Shown: positions 17,303-26,773, counted from the first letter of the stretch. The stretch: 64,000 nt of DNA from Bacteroidota bacterium (GCA_016708785.1 JADJFC010000011.1:1-64000); one strand, 5' to 3'. Notes: generated by a model not told the origin, from the sequence alone. A program made the numbers and translations.

Positions 17303-18643
17303 GTGAACAACATCGTCTTTCGGCTTTTATTTCTTTGCAGCTTGCCATTATTTACTTTTGCGCAAGACTCTACCTCCACCCGTTCGCGTATCGGATGCTT
17401 TTCAGGGAACTGCGAAAATGGTATTGGCTCCTTCCGCACCTCAGGTGGAAATATATATGAAGGGAACTTTAGCCAAAGCAAATTCAGCGGTCAAGGTAAA
17501 ATGTCCTATAAAGATGGTGCTGTATACGTAGGCGAATTTTCACAAGGTAAAATGCATGGATCAGGCATCTATACATATAGAGACGGAACAGTTTACGAAG
17601 GACGTTTCGAAAATGGTAAAATGGAAGGTAGTGGAATTATGACCTATGTCAGTGGAAACCGCTATGAAGGACTCTTCTCCAACAATATGAAATCCGGACA
17701 TGGCAGTTACATATTTAATGACAGTAGCCGCTATGAAGGGAATTTCTTTATGGATAAACTGTGCGGTCAAGGAAAACTCCGTTATCCAAATGGCGATTCC
17801 TATTCAGGATACTTTTCAAAAGGAAAACAGACTGGCAAGGGGGAATATCGATATCATGATGGCAATGTGTATTCAGGTGATTTCGTTAATGGGAATTTTT
17901 CAGGCACAGGTAAACTTACTTTGATCGACGGAAGTAGCTATGAAGGAGATTTCATCAATGATAACATGGAAGGCAATGGGATCTTTTACTATGCGAATGG
18001 CGATGTCTATGTTGGTACTATGGTAAATGGAAAATATAATGGATGCGGAACCTATTATTATGCGAATGGAGATCGATATACAGGAGACTACCTGAATAAT
18101 CAAAGCCACGGTACAGGGATGTTCATTGAAGCAAATGGCGAGGGCACGACTTACCACTATTTAAACGGCGAGATCATCGGCGAAGGAATACAATTATATA
18201 ATTTCGCCGTCGAGCAAAACCTTGCGGACTTGTTTAAAAAAGAACCTCCTGCCGAAAATCCGAAAATCGAAAATCAACAGGTCAAAACGGAGGTACAGAA
18301 AGAAACTCCTAAAGAAGTACCGGTCGAAATTGAACCGACTAAAACGGAACCGACGATCACAACTAAACCTGAGCCGACAAAAGAAAACAATGCCATAGCT
18401 ATTGTCACTGCTCCAAAACCAAGTAGTATCAATAGCGTGATCGGTCATACCTGCTCTTCTTGCAGTGGAAAAGGTAAAATCTATCAAGCTGAAATAAGAA
18501 AGAATAAAATGGTGACCAAAGACATCAGCAATGGACTTGGACCAAGAAATTTTGTTACTTATTCCGTCAACGAAATCGTTCGCCCTGCCGGAAATGTGCT
18601 CTGCGGAAAATGTCAGGGAACAGGAAAATCATCTAACGACTAA
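17303..18643 (+). CDS. Secreted MORN-repeat protein with C-terminal CxxCxGxG zinc-finger-like motifs
   Basis: 446 residues starting at GTG 17303, with a signal peptide (LLFLCSLPLFTFAQ). About ten to eleven MORN repeats cover residues 40-280 (YEGNFSQSKFSGQGKMSYKD type, 23 residues each). A Pro/Glu/Thr-rich linker (about 300-370) leads to a C-terminal module with two DnaJ-type CxxCxGxG motifs: CSSCSGKGK and CGKCQGTGK, about 50 residues apart, able to bind one zinc. MORN repeats usually give an elongated scaffold at membranes. The gene is 17 bp before a propeller histidine kinase, so it is probably co-transcribed with the phosphorelay and may be an extracytoplasmic partner of the sensor. Confidence 0.88.
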   Translation: MNNIVFRLLFLCSLPLFTFAQDSTSTRSRIGCFSGNCENGIGSFRTSGGNIYEGNFSQSKFSGQGKMSYKDGAVYVGEFSQGKMHGSGIYTYRDGTVYEGRFENGKMEGSGIMTYVSGNRYEGLFSNNMKSGHGSYIFNDSSRYEGNFFMDKLCGQGKLRYPNGDSYSGYFSKGKQTGKGEYRYHDGNVYSGDFVNGNFSGTGKLTLIDGSSYEGDFINDNMEGNGIFYYANGDVYVGTMVNGKYNGCGTYYYANGDRYTGDYLNNQSHGTGMFIEANGEGTTYHYLNGEIIGEGIQLYNFAVEQNLADLFKKEPPAENPKIENQQVKTEVQKETPKEVPVEIEPTKTEPTITTKPEPTKENNAIAIVTAPKPSSINSVIGHTCSSCSGKGKIYQAEIRKNKMVTKDISNGLGPRNFVTYSVNEIVRPAGNVLCGKCQGTGKSSND

Positions 18644-18660
18644 ACCATAGAAAATTATCT

Positions 18661-21600
18661 ATGAAAAAAATATATAGCCTTTTTGTCCTACTTATTCTAC
18701 TTAGCAACTTCACTGGCGCTCAAACCAGTTTGCGGTTTGGAAGAATTTCCGTTGACAAAGGCCTTTCTCAATCGACCGTTTACTGTACATATCAAGACAG
18801 CCAGGGATTTATCTGGGTAGGAACTGAAGACGGATTGAATAAATACGACGGCTACTCATTCGATGTATTCAAATTCGACCCAACAGATACTACAACCGTC
18901 AGTAATAACATCATCCGTTGCATCTTTGAAGACAAAAAAAATAATCTGTGGATTGGTACAGACAACGGTTTAAATATGCTTATCCGTAAAAATGGGTCAT
19001 TTCAGAGATACCAAAATATTCCCGGAAACACTTCCACTATTAGTAACAATCTTATTAGCTCTATCACAGAGGATAATAAAGGTATTGTGTGGATCGGAAC
19101 CGGAAATGGTTTGAATTCATATGATATCAATACCGGCAAATTTTCTGTTTACAAATCTGATAACAACAACCCGAATACACTATCAAGTAATATCATTTCC
19201 TGCCTCTTTTTTGACAAAACAAATAACTTATGGGTAGGAACTTCATCTCACGGATTGAATAAATTTGATATTACTTCAGGATCAGCTAAAAGATTTTTGA
19301 ATATAGCCGGTGACAATAATTCGATAAGTGAAAATGAGATCACTGCAATTACTTCTGACAATCAGAACAATCTATGGGTGGGTACTTTGAATAATGGAGC
19401 AAATATCATTTCACCTGCCGGGAAAATAACTCATTTTACAACAGCGCAAGGACTAGCCTCTAACAGCATTTTTTCACTTGCTCAGGATGCAAAAGGAATT
19501 ATGTGGATAGGAACTTTCGGTGGTGGACTGGATGCATTAAATGTACGTACCGGTAAAATTATAAACTACCACAAAGAGCTGCAAAACCTGGAATCCATTT
19601 CCAGCAATAAGATCTATAACATCTTCGAAGATAATGCCGGCACGATCTGGTTTTCGACTGCAAATGGATTGAGCTTTTACAACAGAACAATTGCCAAATT
19701 CGTAACGCATAAAGTCAATGAAGCCGGTGATGCAGCAAGTAATAATAGTGTGTTTGCAATTTGCGAAGACCGATCAGGAAATATCTGGACAGGAACTCTT
19801 GGCAGCGGACTGAACGTTTTCAGCAGAACAGAGAACCGTTTTGTAAATGAAAAATTTCCGGCGTTAAGCAATCCTTCTCTTCGCTTTTGCAATGTATTCA
19901 GCCTTGCTGAAGATAAAGCCGGAGTTCTTTGGGTAGGAACTTCAGATGGACTGATCTCCTTTTCAAAATCAACCGGTCAGATTAATGAATACAGAGCAGC
20001 TACAGGCGCAATCAGTAATAATTACATCCGTTGCATCTATGAAGATAAAAACGGAGTGCTATGGCTCGGAACTCATGGCGGAGGACTAAATGCTTTTGAT
20101 CGCATCTCAGGAAAATCAAAAGTTTACCGATCAAAAAGCGGCGATGCCGGTTCGTTGAGCAGCGATGTTGTAATGAGTGTTTTTGAAGATTCAAAAGGTA
20201 AATTATGGGTGGCGACCTATGGTGGTGGACTATGCTATTTTGATCGTTCGACCGGTAAATTCACAGCGTATAAAAACGATCCATTGGACAGCAAAACCAT
20301 CAGTAGTAATTTCATCCACTCCCTCTTCGAAGACAATACAGGAAAACTCTGGATCGGAACGTATGGCGGAGGATTGAATATATTGGATCAAAGCAACAAC
20401 ACTTTCAAGCATTATACAGAACGCGACGGACTTCCTAATAACATCATTAATGGAATTCTTTCGGATGCAAAAAATAATATCTGGCTGAGTACAAACAATG
20501 GAGTTTGTAAACTCAATATTGTAAATGGACAAGCTTCTTTAACGGCCAATAGCAGGACATACAATGTACAAGATGGTCTGCAGAATAAATTCAATGAAAA
20601 TGCTTGCTTCCGTGGTCAAAGTGGCTGGTTATTCTTTGGCGGAAATAATGGATTGAATGCATTTCATCCGGATAGTATCAACGACAATACCGTTGTTCCG
20701 CCTGTAGTCATCACCCGTTTCTATTTGTTCGAAAAACCGGCGAGAATGGACACGCTCATTTCAGATGCTCACACATTGAACCTGAATTATCGCCAGAACT
20801 TCTTCTCATTCGAATTTGCAGCCTTAAATTATCTATTCCCTGATAAAAACAGGTATGCATATATGATGGAGAATCTGAATGAGGATTGGACATATTCAGG
20901 TAACCGTCGTTATGCAACGTATACGAATATCGACCCAGGTGAATATACTTTCAGAGTGAAAGCCTGCAATAACGATGGTGTATGGAATGATACAGGAATT
21001 GCCATAAAGATCACAATCACCCCTCCTATCTGGAAAACAAAGTGGTTTACGGCGCTGTTTGCACTTACTGTTACCGGACTTATTTTTGTGTACATCCGAT
21101 TCAGAACAAATTCTCTCGTAAAACAAAATGTATTGTTGGAAGACAAGGTTAATCTTCGGACATCTGAATTACAGGAAAAAAATGTCGAGCTCACAAAGAC
21201 GATGGAGAATCTGAAGTCGACACAAACGCAACTTATCCAATCCGAAAAGATGGCTTCCCTCGGGCAGCTCACAGCCGGTATTGCACATGAAATTCAGAAT
21301 CCATTGAACTTCGTCAATAATTTTTCTGAACTCTCAGTGGAACTCATTAATGAAATGGAAGAAGGTGTTTCTCCTGAAGAACAAAAAGATATTACTGATG
21401 ACCTGAAACAGAATCTGGAGAAAATACATTTTCATGGTAAACGTGCTGATAGTATTGTAAAAGGAATGCTTCAGCATAGTCGCTCGTCAGTAGCAGAAAA
21501 GCAACCGACTGATATCAATAAGATGGTGGAAGAGTTTTTCAATCTTGCATATCACGGAATGCGCGCTCAGGATCCCGGATTCAATTGCACGATGGAAAAA

Positions 21601-21984
21601 AATCTTGCGAAAGATTTACCGCAGATCAAAGTCATTTCTCAGGATATCAGTCGCGTAATACTGAATATTTTCAACAATGCATTCTATGCAGTTGCAGAAA
21701 AGAGTAAGATGAGCGGAAAAGATTATCAACCAAAAGTATCTATCACTACAGCACAATCTGATGGAAAGATAGCGATCAATATTCGTGATAATGGAAAAGG
21801 AATTTCTGATGATATCAAAGATAAGATCTTCAATCCATTCTTCACTACCAAACCAACAGGACAAGGAACAGGACTTGGCCTTTCAATTAGCTACGATATT
21901 ATTGTAAAAGGACATAATGGAACATTAGTTGTAAATTCAAAGGCAGGAGAATTTACAGAGTTCTTAATAACTTTGCCTGTCTGA
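18661..21984 (+). CDS. Two-component-propeller sensor histidine kinase (HisKA type)
   Basis: 1107 residues. A signal peptide (LFVLLILLSNFTGAQ) leads a periplasmic sensor of about 14 propeller repeats (DSQGFIWVGTEDGLNKYDG; GVLWLGTHGGGLNAFD) over residues 30-690. A Y_Y_Y domain follows (about 700-790; TNIDPGEYTFRVKACNNDG), then a transmembrane helix (FTALFALTVTGLIFVYI), a coiled coil, the H-box TAGIAHEIQNPLNFV (His about 876), and HATPase motifs IRDNGKGI and TTKPTGQGTGLGLS. It lacks the receiver and AraC domains of gut hybrid systems; instead separate receiver and HPt genes follow directly. The transmitter is paralogous to the TPR kinase at 14208-16355. Stimulus unknown. Confidence 0.95.
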   Translation: MKKIYSLFVLLILLSNFTGAQTSLRFGRISVDKGLSQSTVYCTYQDSQGFIWVGTEDGLNKYDGYSFDVFKFDPTDTTTVSNNIIRCIFEDKKNNLWIGTDNGLNMLIRKNGSFQRYQNIPGNTSTISNNLISSITEDNKGIVWIGTGNGLNSYDINTGKFSVYKSDNNNPNTLSSNIISCLFFDKTNNLWVGTSSHGLNKFDITSGSAKRFLNIAGDNNSISENEITAITSDNQNNLWVGTLNNGANIISPAGKITHFTTAQGLASNSIFSLAQDAKGIMWIGTFGGGLDALNVRTGKIINYHKELQNLESISSNKIYNIFEDNAGTIWFSTANGLSFYNRTIAKFVTHKVNEAGDAASNNSVFAICEDRSGNIWTGTLGSGLNVFSRTENRFVNEKFPALSNPSLRFCNVFSLAEDKAGVLWVGTSDGLISFSKSTGQINEYRAATGAISNNYIRCIYEDKNGVLWLGTHGGGLNAFDRISGKSKVYRSKSGDAGSLSSDVVMSVFEDSKGKLWVATYGGGLCYFDRSTGKFTAYKNDPLDSKTISSNFIHSLFEDNTGKLWIGTYGGGLNILDQSNNTFKHYTERDGLPNNIINGILSDAKNNIWLSTNNGVCKLNIVNGQASLTANSRTYNVQDGLQNKFNENACFRGQSGWLFFGGNNGLNAFHPDSINDNTVVPPVVITRFYLFEKPARMDTLISDAHTLNLNYRQNFFSFEFAALNYLFPDKNRYAYMMENLNEDWTYSGNRRYATYTNIDPGEYTFRVKACNNDGVWNDTGIAIKITITPPIWKTKWFTALFALTVTGLIFVYIRFRTNSLVKQNVLLEDKVNLRTSELQEKNVELTKTMENLKSTQTQLIQSEKMASLGQLTAGIAHEIQNPLNFVNNFSELSVELINEMEEGVSPEEQKDITDDLKQNLEKIHFHGKRADSIVKGMLQHSRSSVAEKQPTDINKMVEEFFNLAYHGMRAQDPGFNCTMEKNLAKDLPQIKVISQDISRVILNIFNNAFYAVAEKSKMSGKDYQPKVSITTAQSDGKIAINIRDNGKGISDDIKDKIFNPFFTTKPTGQGTGLGLSISYDIIVKGHNGTLVVNSKAGEFTEFLITLPV

Positions 21985-22010
21985 TTAAAATTATTTTCAC
22001 ACAAGAGACC

Positions 22011-22391
22011 ATGATCAAAATACTAATTGTCGACGACGAACAGGATGTAGAAATGTTGTTCACTCAACGATTCCGTAAAGAAGTAAAGAACAACGAAGTG
22101 ATGATTAACTTCGCATTCAATGGCGAAGATGCATTGAGTTACCTAAAAAAACTCGACCCGTTTGATGTTGTTTTAGTTTTGAGTGACATCAATATGCCGG
22201 GAATGACCGGACTTGAATTACTCAAAGCAATAAAGAAGGACTTTCCGACTTTAAAAGTAATGATGGTCACTGCTTATGGTGATGACAATAATTATAAGAA
22301 CGCTATGGACTTTGGAGCCGATGATTTTGTTACAAAGCCTGTAGACTTCAATATTCTTAAGGAGAAAATTTTAACTTTAGCTGTCAAATAA
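22011..22391 (+). CDS. Single-domain response regulator (receiver only)
   Basis: 126 residues, entirely a CheY-like receiver: acidic pocket Asp8/Asp9, phosphoacceptor Asp59 in LVLSDINMPGMTG, Thr in MMVTAYGDD and Lys in DFVTKPVDF. No output domain, so it acts by protein contact or as a phosphate shuttle. It lies 26 bp after the propeller kinase and 14 bp before a hybrid kinase, with a receiver very like the N-terminal receiver of that hybrid (both have KNNEV and DINMP), which suggests a local duplication. Likely first acceptor from the propeller kinase in a relay. Confidence 0.94.
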   Translation: MIKILIVDDEQDVEMLFTQRFRKEVKNNEVMINFAFNGEDALSYLKKLDPFDVVLVLSDINMPGMTGLELLKAIKKDFPTLKVMMVTAYGDDNNYKNAMDFGADDFVTKPVDFNILKEKILTLAVK

Positions 22392-22405
22392 TAACTCTAA
22401 ACAAA

Positions 22406-24013
22406 ATGGAAAGACCTGCCAAAATACTTGTGGTAGACGATGAGCCGGATCTGGAGTTGTTGATCAAGCAGCGCTTCCGTCATCGTATAAAAAACAATGA
22501 AGTAACCTTTGAATTTGCTTCTAATGGAAGAATTGCGCTTGAGAAATTGGGCGAAGACGGAAATGATTTCGACATGATCCTTACCGACATCAATATGCCG
22601 GAGATGGATGGACTGACGTTATTAAACAATATCAAAGAACGATTTCGCCATTACAAAGCTGTTGTCGTTAGTGCTTACGGTGATATGGAGAATATCCGCA
22701 CAGCAATGAATCGTGGCGCATTCGATTTTATTACCAAGCCAATCGACTTTACTGACCTTGACACTACTATTAACAAAACTGTAGATGAAATGCGTTTTAT
22801 CAGGGCAGGGCAGCATGCACAGGAAAAACTAATCGACACTATTCGTGACAAAGAAAAGGCTGAGCAAAGTGAAAAATTCAAACAGCAGTTTCTGGCTAAT
22901 ATGAGTCATGAGATTCGTACTCCTATGAATTCAATCATTGGTCTTACGAATTTACTTATAAAAACCAACCTCGACGATCATCAGCATAAATACCTGAATG
23001 TAATTAAAAAATCGTCGGAGAATTTATTAGTAATCATCAATGACATTCTGGATCTTTCGAAAATAGAAGTTGGGAAAATGGATTTCGAGAAAATTCCATT
23101 CTCCGTTGAAGATGCTCTTGAAACTGTTTATCATGCCATGCTATTCAAGGCTGACGAAAAGAAGCTTTCGTTCAAGATCAACATAGGACCGAACGTTCCG
23201 GGTATTATTGAAGGAGATCCAACTCGACTAAATCAGATTCTAATTAATCTTGCAGGAAATGCAATTAAATTTACAGCTAACGGTGGAGTCACGATCGATA
23301 TTAACGAGATCAACCGACAAGGCAATATGAGTATGCTTCAGTTTTCAATCATCGATACAGGAATTGGCATATCGGAAGAAAGTATAAGCAAGATCTTTGA
23401 CAGTTTTTCTCAAGCCAGCAGTGATACAACCAGAAAGTTCGGCGGAACAGGATTAGGACTTACAATTTCGAAACAATTGATCGAACTACAAGGTGGTACT
23501 ATTCAAGTAAAATCAGAACTCGGAAAAGGAACCTCTTTCATTTTTACAATTCCTTATACGATTGGAGAGAAAAAGACCGGCCAGGAAGGGCCAAAACATG
23601 GGGATGTAAATGGTGTTGAGCTAAAAGGCATTAGAATTCTTTTAGTTGAGGACAATCCGTTCAATCAAATGGTAGCGACAGATACACTTAACGACTTGAT
23701 ACCTGATCTTGTTATCGATATTGCTGAGAATGGACTGATCGCATTACAAATGTTGTCAGACTCAAATTATGATGTCGTACTTATGGATATTCAAATGCCG
23801 GAGATGGATGGATTTGAAGCAACAAAGAAGATCCGGGAAATGGATGCTATAAAAAGAGCTACGCCTATCATGGCAATGACTGCAAATGTTACTCCGGAAG
23901 AGGTGAGCAAGTGTTTTGAAGCCGGCATGGATGCATATATTTCTAAGCCTTTTGAAACTCAGGACTTATTGAATAAGCTTGGAAAACTAACTATACTTAA
24001 TACAAAAAACTGA
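22406..24013 (+). CDS. Soluble hybrid histidine kinase: receiver - kinase - receiver
   Basis: 535 residues with no membrane segment. Receiver 1 spans about 1-125 (Asp61 in ILTDINMPEMDG). The HisKA H-box is LANMSHEIRTPMNSI with His168. The HATPase covers about 275-390 (NQILINLAGNAIKFT, DTGIGI, GGTGLGLTISKQ). Receiver 2 spans about 408-530 (Asp461 in VLMDIQMPEMDG). An N-terminal receiver suggests the kinase is switched by phosphorylation from an upstream kinase rather than by ligand. The next gene encodes an HPt protein, the usual acceptor from a C-terminal receiver. Part of an operon-like run from 17303 to 24381. Confidence 0.95.
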   Translation: MERPAKILVVDDEPDLELLIKQRFRHRIKNNEVTFEFASNGRIALEKLGEDGNDFDMILTDINMPEMDGLTLLNNIKERFRHYKAVVVSAYGDMENIRTAMNRGAFDFITKPIDFTDLDTTINKTVDEMRFIRAGQHAQEKLIDTIRDKEKAEQSEKFKQQFLANMSHEIRTPMNSIIGLTNLLIKTNLDDHQHKYLNVIKKSSENLLVIINDILDLSKIEVGKMDFEKIPFSVEDALETVYHAMLFKADEKKLSFKINIGPNVPGIIEGDPTRLNQILINLAGNAIKFTANGGVTIDINEINRQGNMSMLQFSIIDTGIGISEESISKIFDSFSQASSDTTRKFGGTGLGLTISKQLIELQGGTIQVKSELGKGTSFIFTIPYTIGEKKTGQEGPKHGDVNGVELKGIRILLVEDNPFNQMVATDTLNDLIPDLVIDIAENGLIALQMLSDSNYDVVLMDIQMPEMDGFEATKKIREMDAIKRATPIMAMTANVTPEEVSKCFEAGMDAYISKPFETQDLLNKLGKLTILNTKN

Positions 24014-24039
24014 TATTTACATAGACAAAAAAAACTATT

Positions 24040-24381
24040 ATGGAACGCACAACTGACATGACATTTTTGAAATCCTTCACAGGAGGAAATCCGGACAAGA
24101 TGAAAAAATACATCTCCATGTTTTTATCTTATTGCCCCGGCCAAATTCAAACCATGAAAGACCAACTGGAGGCGCAAAATTACGATGGACTCCGCGGAAC
24201 AGCTCATGCTTTGAAACCACAGATCACCTACATGGGAATCAAAGGTGGAGAAGACCTGATCAAAGGAATTGAAAATCTGGCCGGCACAAAATCCAATGTT
24301 GAAAAGTTACCTGAAATGCTTGGAAACTTCCAGACAATCTGTACTTCTGCAATGGAAGAATTGAAACAAGAAATCGCATAA
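24040..24381 (+). CDS. HPt phosphotransfer protein
   Basis: 113 residues, an all-helical Hpt domain with the phospho-His at about 56 in GTAHALKPQITYMGI. This His-x-x-Lys-Pro version is common in Bacteroidota HPt proteins. It lies 26 bp downstream of the receiver-kinase-receiver hybrid and probably takes phosphate from its second receiver (Asp461) to pass it to another receiver. The nearest candidate is the membrane-anchored receiver at 24538-25056. Confidence 0.9.
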   Translation: MERTTDMTFLKSFTGGNPDKMKKYISMFLSYCPGQIQTMKDQLEAQNYDGLRGTAHALKPQITYMGIKGGEDLIKGIENLAGTKSNVEKLPEMLGNFQTICTSAMEELKQEIA

Positions 24382-24537
24382 TCCGTTTCAAACCACACAA
24401 ACCCCCAAATAATTAAAATTTCGAAGAATTTTATCCGGATTACAGCGCTGATCAGAACTTACAAAGCTTGATTTTGTTTTGATTTCCCCGCTTCAATCCA
24501 ATTAAATTTTTCTATTTTTGGACTCCCAACACACCCC

Positions 24538-25056
24538 ATGAAAACAGTAAAAACCATATTTATTGTCGATGACGATCCAATGCAGGCAATGATGCTTCAG
24601 GATTATCTCAGTAAATATTCAACTTTCACACTCACAGTATTCAACAGTGGCGAAGAATGCCTGAAAAATCTTGACAAATCGCCGGACATCGTTTTCCTTG
24701 ATTACAATTTCGATAAAGCCGGACGAAATGCCATGGATGGTATTGAGATCTTGAAAGAGATCAAGAAAGCGAAGCCACTAACAGAAGTCGTTATGATCAG
24801 TGGTCAGGACAGAATTGAAGTTGCCGTGAATACGATCAAGTATGGCGCCTTCGATTATATCGTAAAAAGCGAAAGCGCTTTCCATCGTTCGGAGAATGTT
24901 ATTTTCAATATTATAAAACGAATGAAGCTTCAAGGTGAAGCTCGTTTGTATAAAAAACTGACTTTGCTTTTCGGAGTATGTCTTTTGGGATTCATTTTGC
25001 TTGTCGTTATCCTTTATCAAATGGGGTATATTGCGAAAAGTCCGGGATGGATCTAA
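24538..25056 (+). CDS. Receiver-domain protein with C-terminal transmembrane anchor
   Basis: 172 residues. Receiver at about 1-125 (FIVDDDPMQ; Asp55 in IVFLDYNFD; switch Ser/Thr in VVMISGQDR; Lys in FDYIVKSESAF). After a basic linker a hydrophobic helix follows (LTLLFGVCLLGFILLVVIL, about 140-162) and a short tail. There is no DNA-binding domain, so output would occur at the inner membrane, for example through another membrane protein. The gap to the HPt gene is 156 bp, with a possible TAnnTTTG box at 24513-24520, so it may have its own promoter. A tail-anchored receiver is unusual. Confidence 0.87.
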   Translation: MKTVKTIFIVDDDPMQAMMLQDYLSKYSTFTLTVFNSGEECLKNLDKSPDIVFLDYNFDKAGRNAMDGIEILKEIKKAKPLTEVVMISGQDRIEVAVNTIKYGAFDYIVKSESAFHRSENVIFNIIKRMKLQGEARLYKKLTLLFGVCLLGFILLVVILYQMGYIAKSPGWI

Positions 25057-25087
25057 AATCAATGTTAAGTTTGAAGTGTGGAGTGTG

Positions 25088-25438
25088 GGTGCACGAACAT
25101 ACTGTCCGATAAAACTAATTTCATAGGGCAGTAAATGCTAGCTTCAAGTTCTTGATTTCAATTTTTCTTTTTTTGTTTGCCCAAAAACAAAAAAAGGTCC
25201 CAACGTGCACCAAATCATTTGAAACTTCGATTATTAGACACAACCTTGATTAACGTTTCAAATGATTTCGCGCAGCACGTTGACTCCACAATAACTGTCC
25301 TATCTTTGATTTAGAAAGATGTGTGTCAAGAAATTGTGGGGGCTTACTATGAATTTATCCTGCGAACAGTTGATTTAAGTTATAATTTAAAGCTTAAATT
25401 ACACAGTTTGATTTATATCGGACAGTAGTGGTGCACGA
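25088..25438. mobile_element. MITE-like element: 9-bp direct repeats, terminal inverted repeats, central hairpin
   Basis: GGTGCACGA occurs at 25088-25096 and 25430-25438 as a direct repeat. Just inside are inverted copies of TACTGTCCGATA (25100-25111 and 25416-25427). The interior holds a long inverted repeat, CAACGTGC..AAATCATTTGAAAC at 25201-25225 against 25254-25281, and an A/T hairpin at 25167-25196. No ORF is present. This is the layout of a non-autonomous transposon of about 333 bp with a 9-bp target duplication, lying in the 571-bp gap between the signalling operon and the aminotransferase. I see nothing else in 25439-25590. Confidence 0.6.
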
Positions 25439-25627
25439 GTCAGGGATCGGTTTTTATTGCAGCTTGACTCTGGCACTGCTACTGACACTTTTTTTGATTT
25501 TTCCTTTGAACAGCTTGATGTTTTTTTACATATCTTCACATTAGCCCACTGAAGCGGCTTTCCGGCTATGCCTCACTTTCCGAATCATTAAATCCAAATT
25601 GCCCAGGTTGGCACCACAATTTTTTCG

Positions 25628-26755
25628 GTGATGTCTGCTCTTGCAAATGAATACAAGGCCATCAATCTTTCTCAGGGATTTCCAAACTTCGAAGTATCGG
25701 AAGAACTTGTTTCATTGATGAATCACTACATGAAAAAGGGAATGAACCAATATGCACCCATGCAAGGGATCATTTCTTTACGTGAGCGAATTGCAGAAAA
25801 AGTTCAGGATCTCTATGGTGCTGTTTACAATCCGGAAACTGAGATCAATATTACCAGTGGAGGGACGCAGGCAATTTACACTGCAATAACAGCGATGATC
25901 AGAGAAGGTGATGAAGTTGTTATATTCGAACCAGCATATGATTGCTATGCGCCGGCTATTCAGTTAGCAGGTGGAATTCCTGTGTACATACAATTGACGG
26001 CTCCTGATTATTCAATCGACTGGACGAAAGTTAAAAAACTCATCACACAGAAGACGAAGATGATCATCATCAACACTCCTCATAATCCTGCAGGAACAAT
26101 AATGACAGCTGCAGATATGAAAGAGTTAGAGAAAATCACTTCCAATTCAGAGATCACTATCATAAGCGACGAAGTGTACGAACATATTTTGTTCGATGGA
26201 TTAAGACATGAAAGCGTAATGCGTTATCCGAAATTAGCTGAACGCAGTTTTGTTGTTTTCTCATTCGGAAAAACATACCATACTACAGGTTGGAAAATGG
26301 GATATTGTCTGGCGCCGGAAAATCTGATGACAGAATTCAGACGTGTTCATCAATTTGTTGTTTTTTCATCGACAACCTTTGCACAATATGCATTGGCAGA
26401 TTTTATGAAGAATAAAAATTACCTGGAACTGCCGGCATTTTATCAGGAGAAAAGAGATTACTTTCTTAAACTGATTTCCGGATCAAAATTCAAATTCATC
26501 CCTTCGAAAGGTTCTTACTTCCAATCATTGGATTACAGCGACATCACCAAAGAAAAAGATTTTGATTTCGCTGTGCGGTTAACGAAAGAAAATGGAATTG
26601 CTTCCGTCCCTGTTTCTGCTTTTTATAATAAGAAGAACGATTACAAGATGCTTCGTTTCTGTTTTGCAAAAACAAATGAAACCTTAGAGCAAGCAGCTGA
26701 AAAACTGTGTTCGATAAAGGCAGACAAAACTATCGGAAAGATCACCACAATTTAA
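25628..26755 (+). CDS. Class I/II aminotransferase, methionine/glutamine-transaminase (YbdL) type; 5' end disrupted
   Basis: PLP enzyme of fold type I, very like E. coli YbdL: NLSQGFPNF, NQYAPMQGI, TSGGTQAIY, INTPHNPAGT, SDEVYEHI, and the PLP lysine in SFGKTYHTTGWKMGYC (about Lys215 in this frame). YbdL-type enzymes transaminate methionine, glutamine or aromatic amino acids with 2-oxo acids. The open frame starts GTG/ATG at 25628/25631, but family members begin about 13-20 residues earlier. Those residues are visible just upstream: SKLP in another frame at 25593-25604, then VGTTIFSV in the main frame from 25607. One base seems missing near 25605, and the expected start reads ATC. The omega-amidase 18 bp downstream supports a role in keto-acid recycling. 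Confidence 0.88.
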   Translation: MMSALANEYKAINLSQGFPNFEVSEELVSLMNHYMKKGMNQYAPMQGIISLRERIAEKVQDLYGAVYNPETEINITSGGTQAIYTAITAMIREGDEVVIFEPAYDCYAPAIQLAGGIPVYIQLTAPDYSIDWTKVKKLITQKTKMIIINTPHNPAGTIMTAADMKELEKITSNSEITIISDEVYEHILFDGLRHESVMRYPKLAERSFVVFSFGKTYHTTGWKMGYCLAPENLMTEFRRVHQFVVFSSTTFAQYALADFMKNKNYLELPAFYQEKRDYFLKLISGSKFKFIPSKGSYFQSLDYSDITKEKDFDFAVRLTKENGIASVPVSAFYNKKNDYKMLRFCFAKTNETLEQAAEKLCSIKADKTIGKITTI

Positions 26756-26773
26756 CTTGTAAATTTTTTCTCC

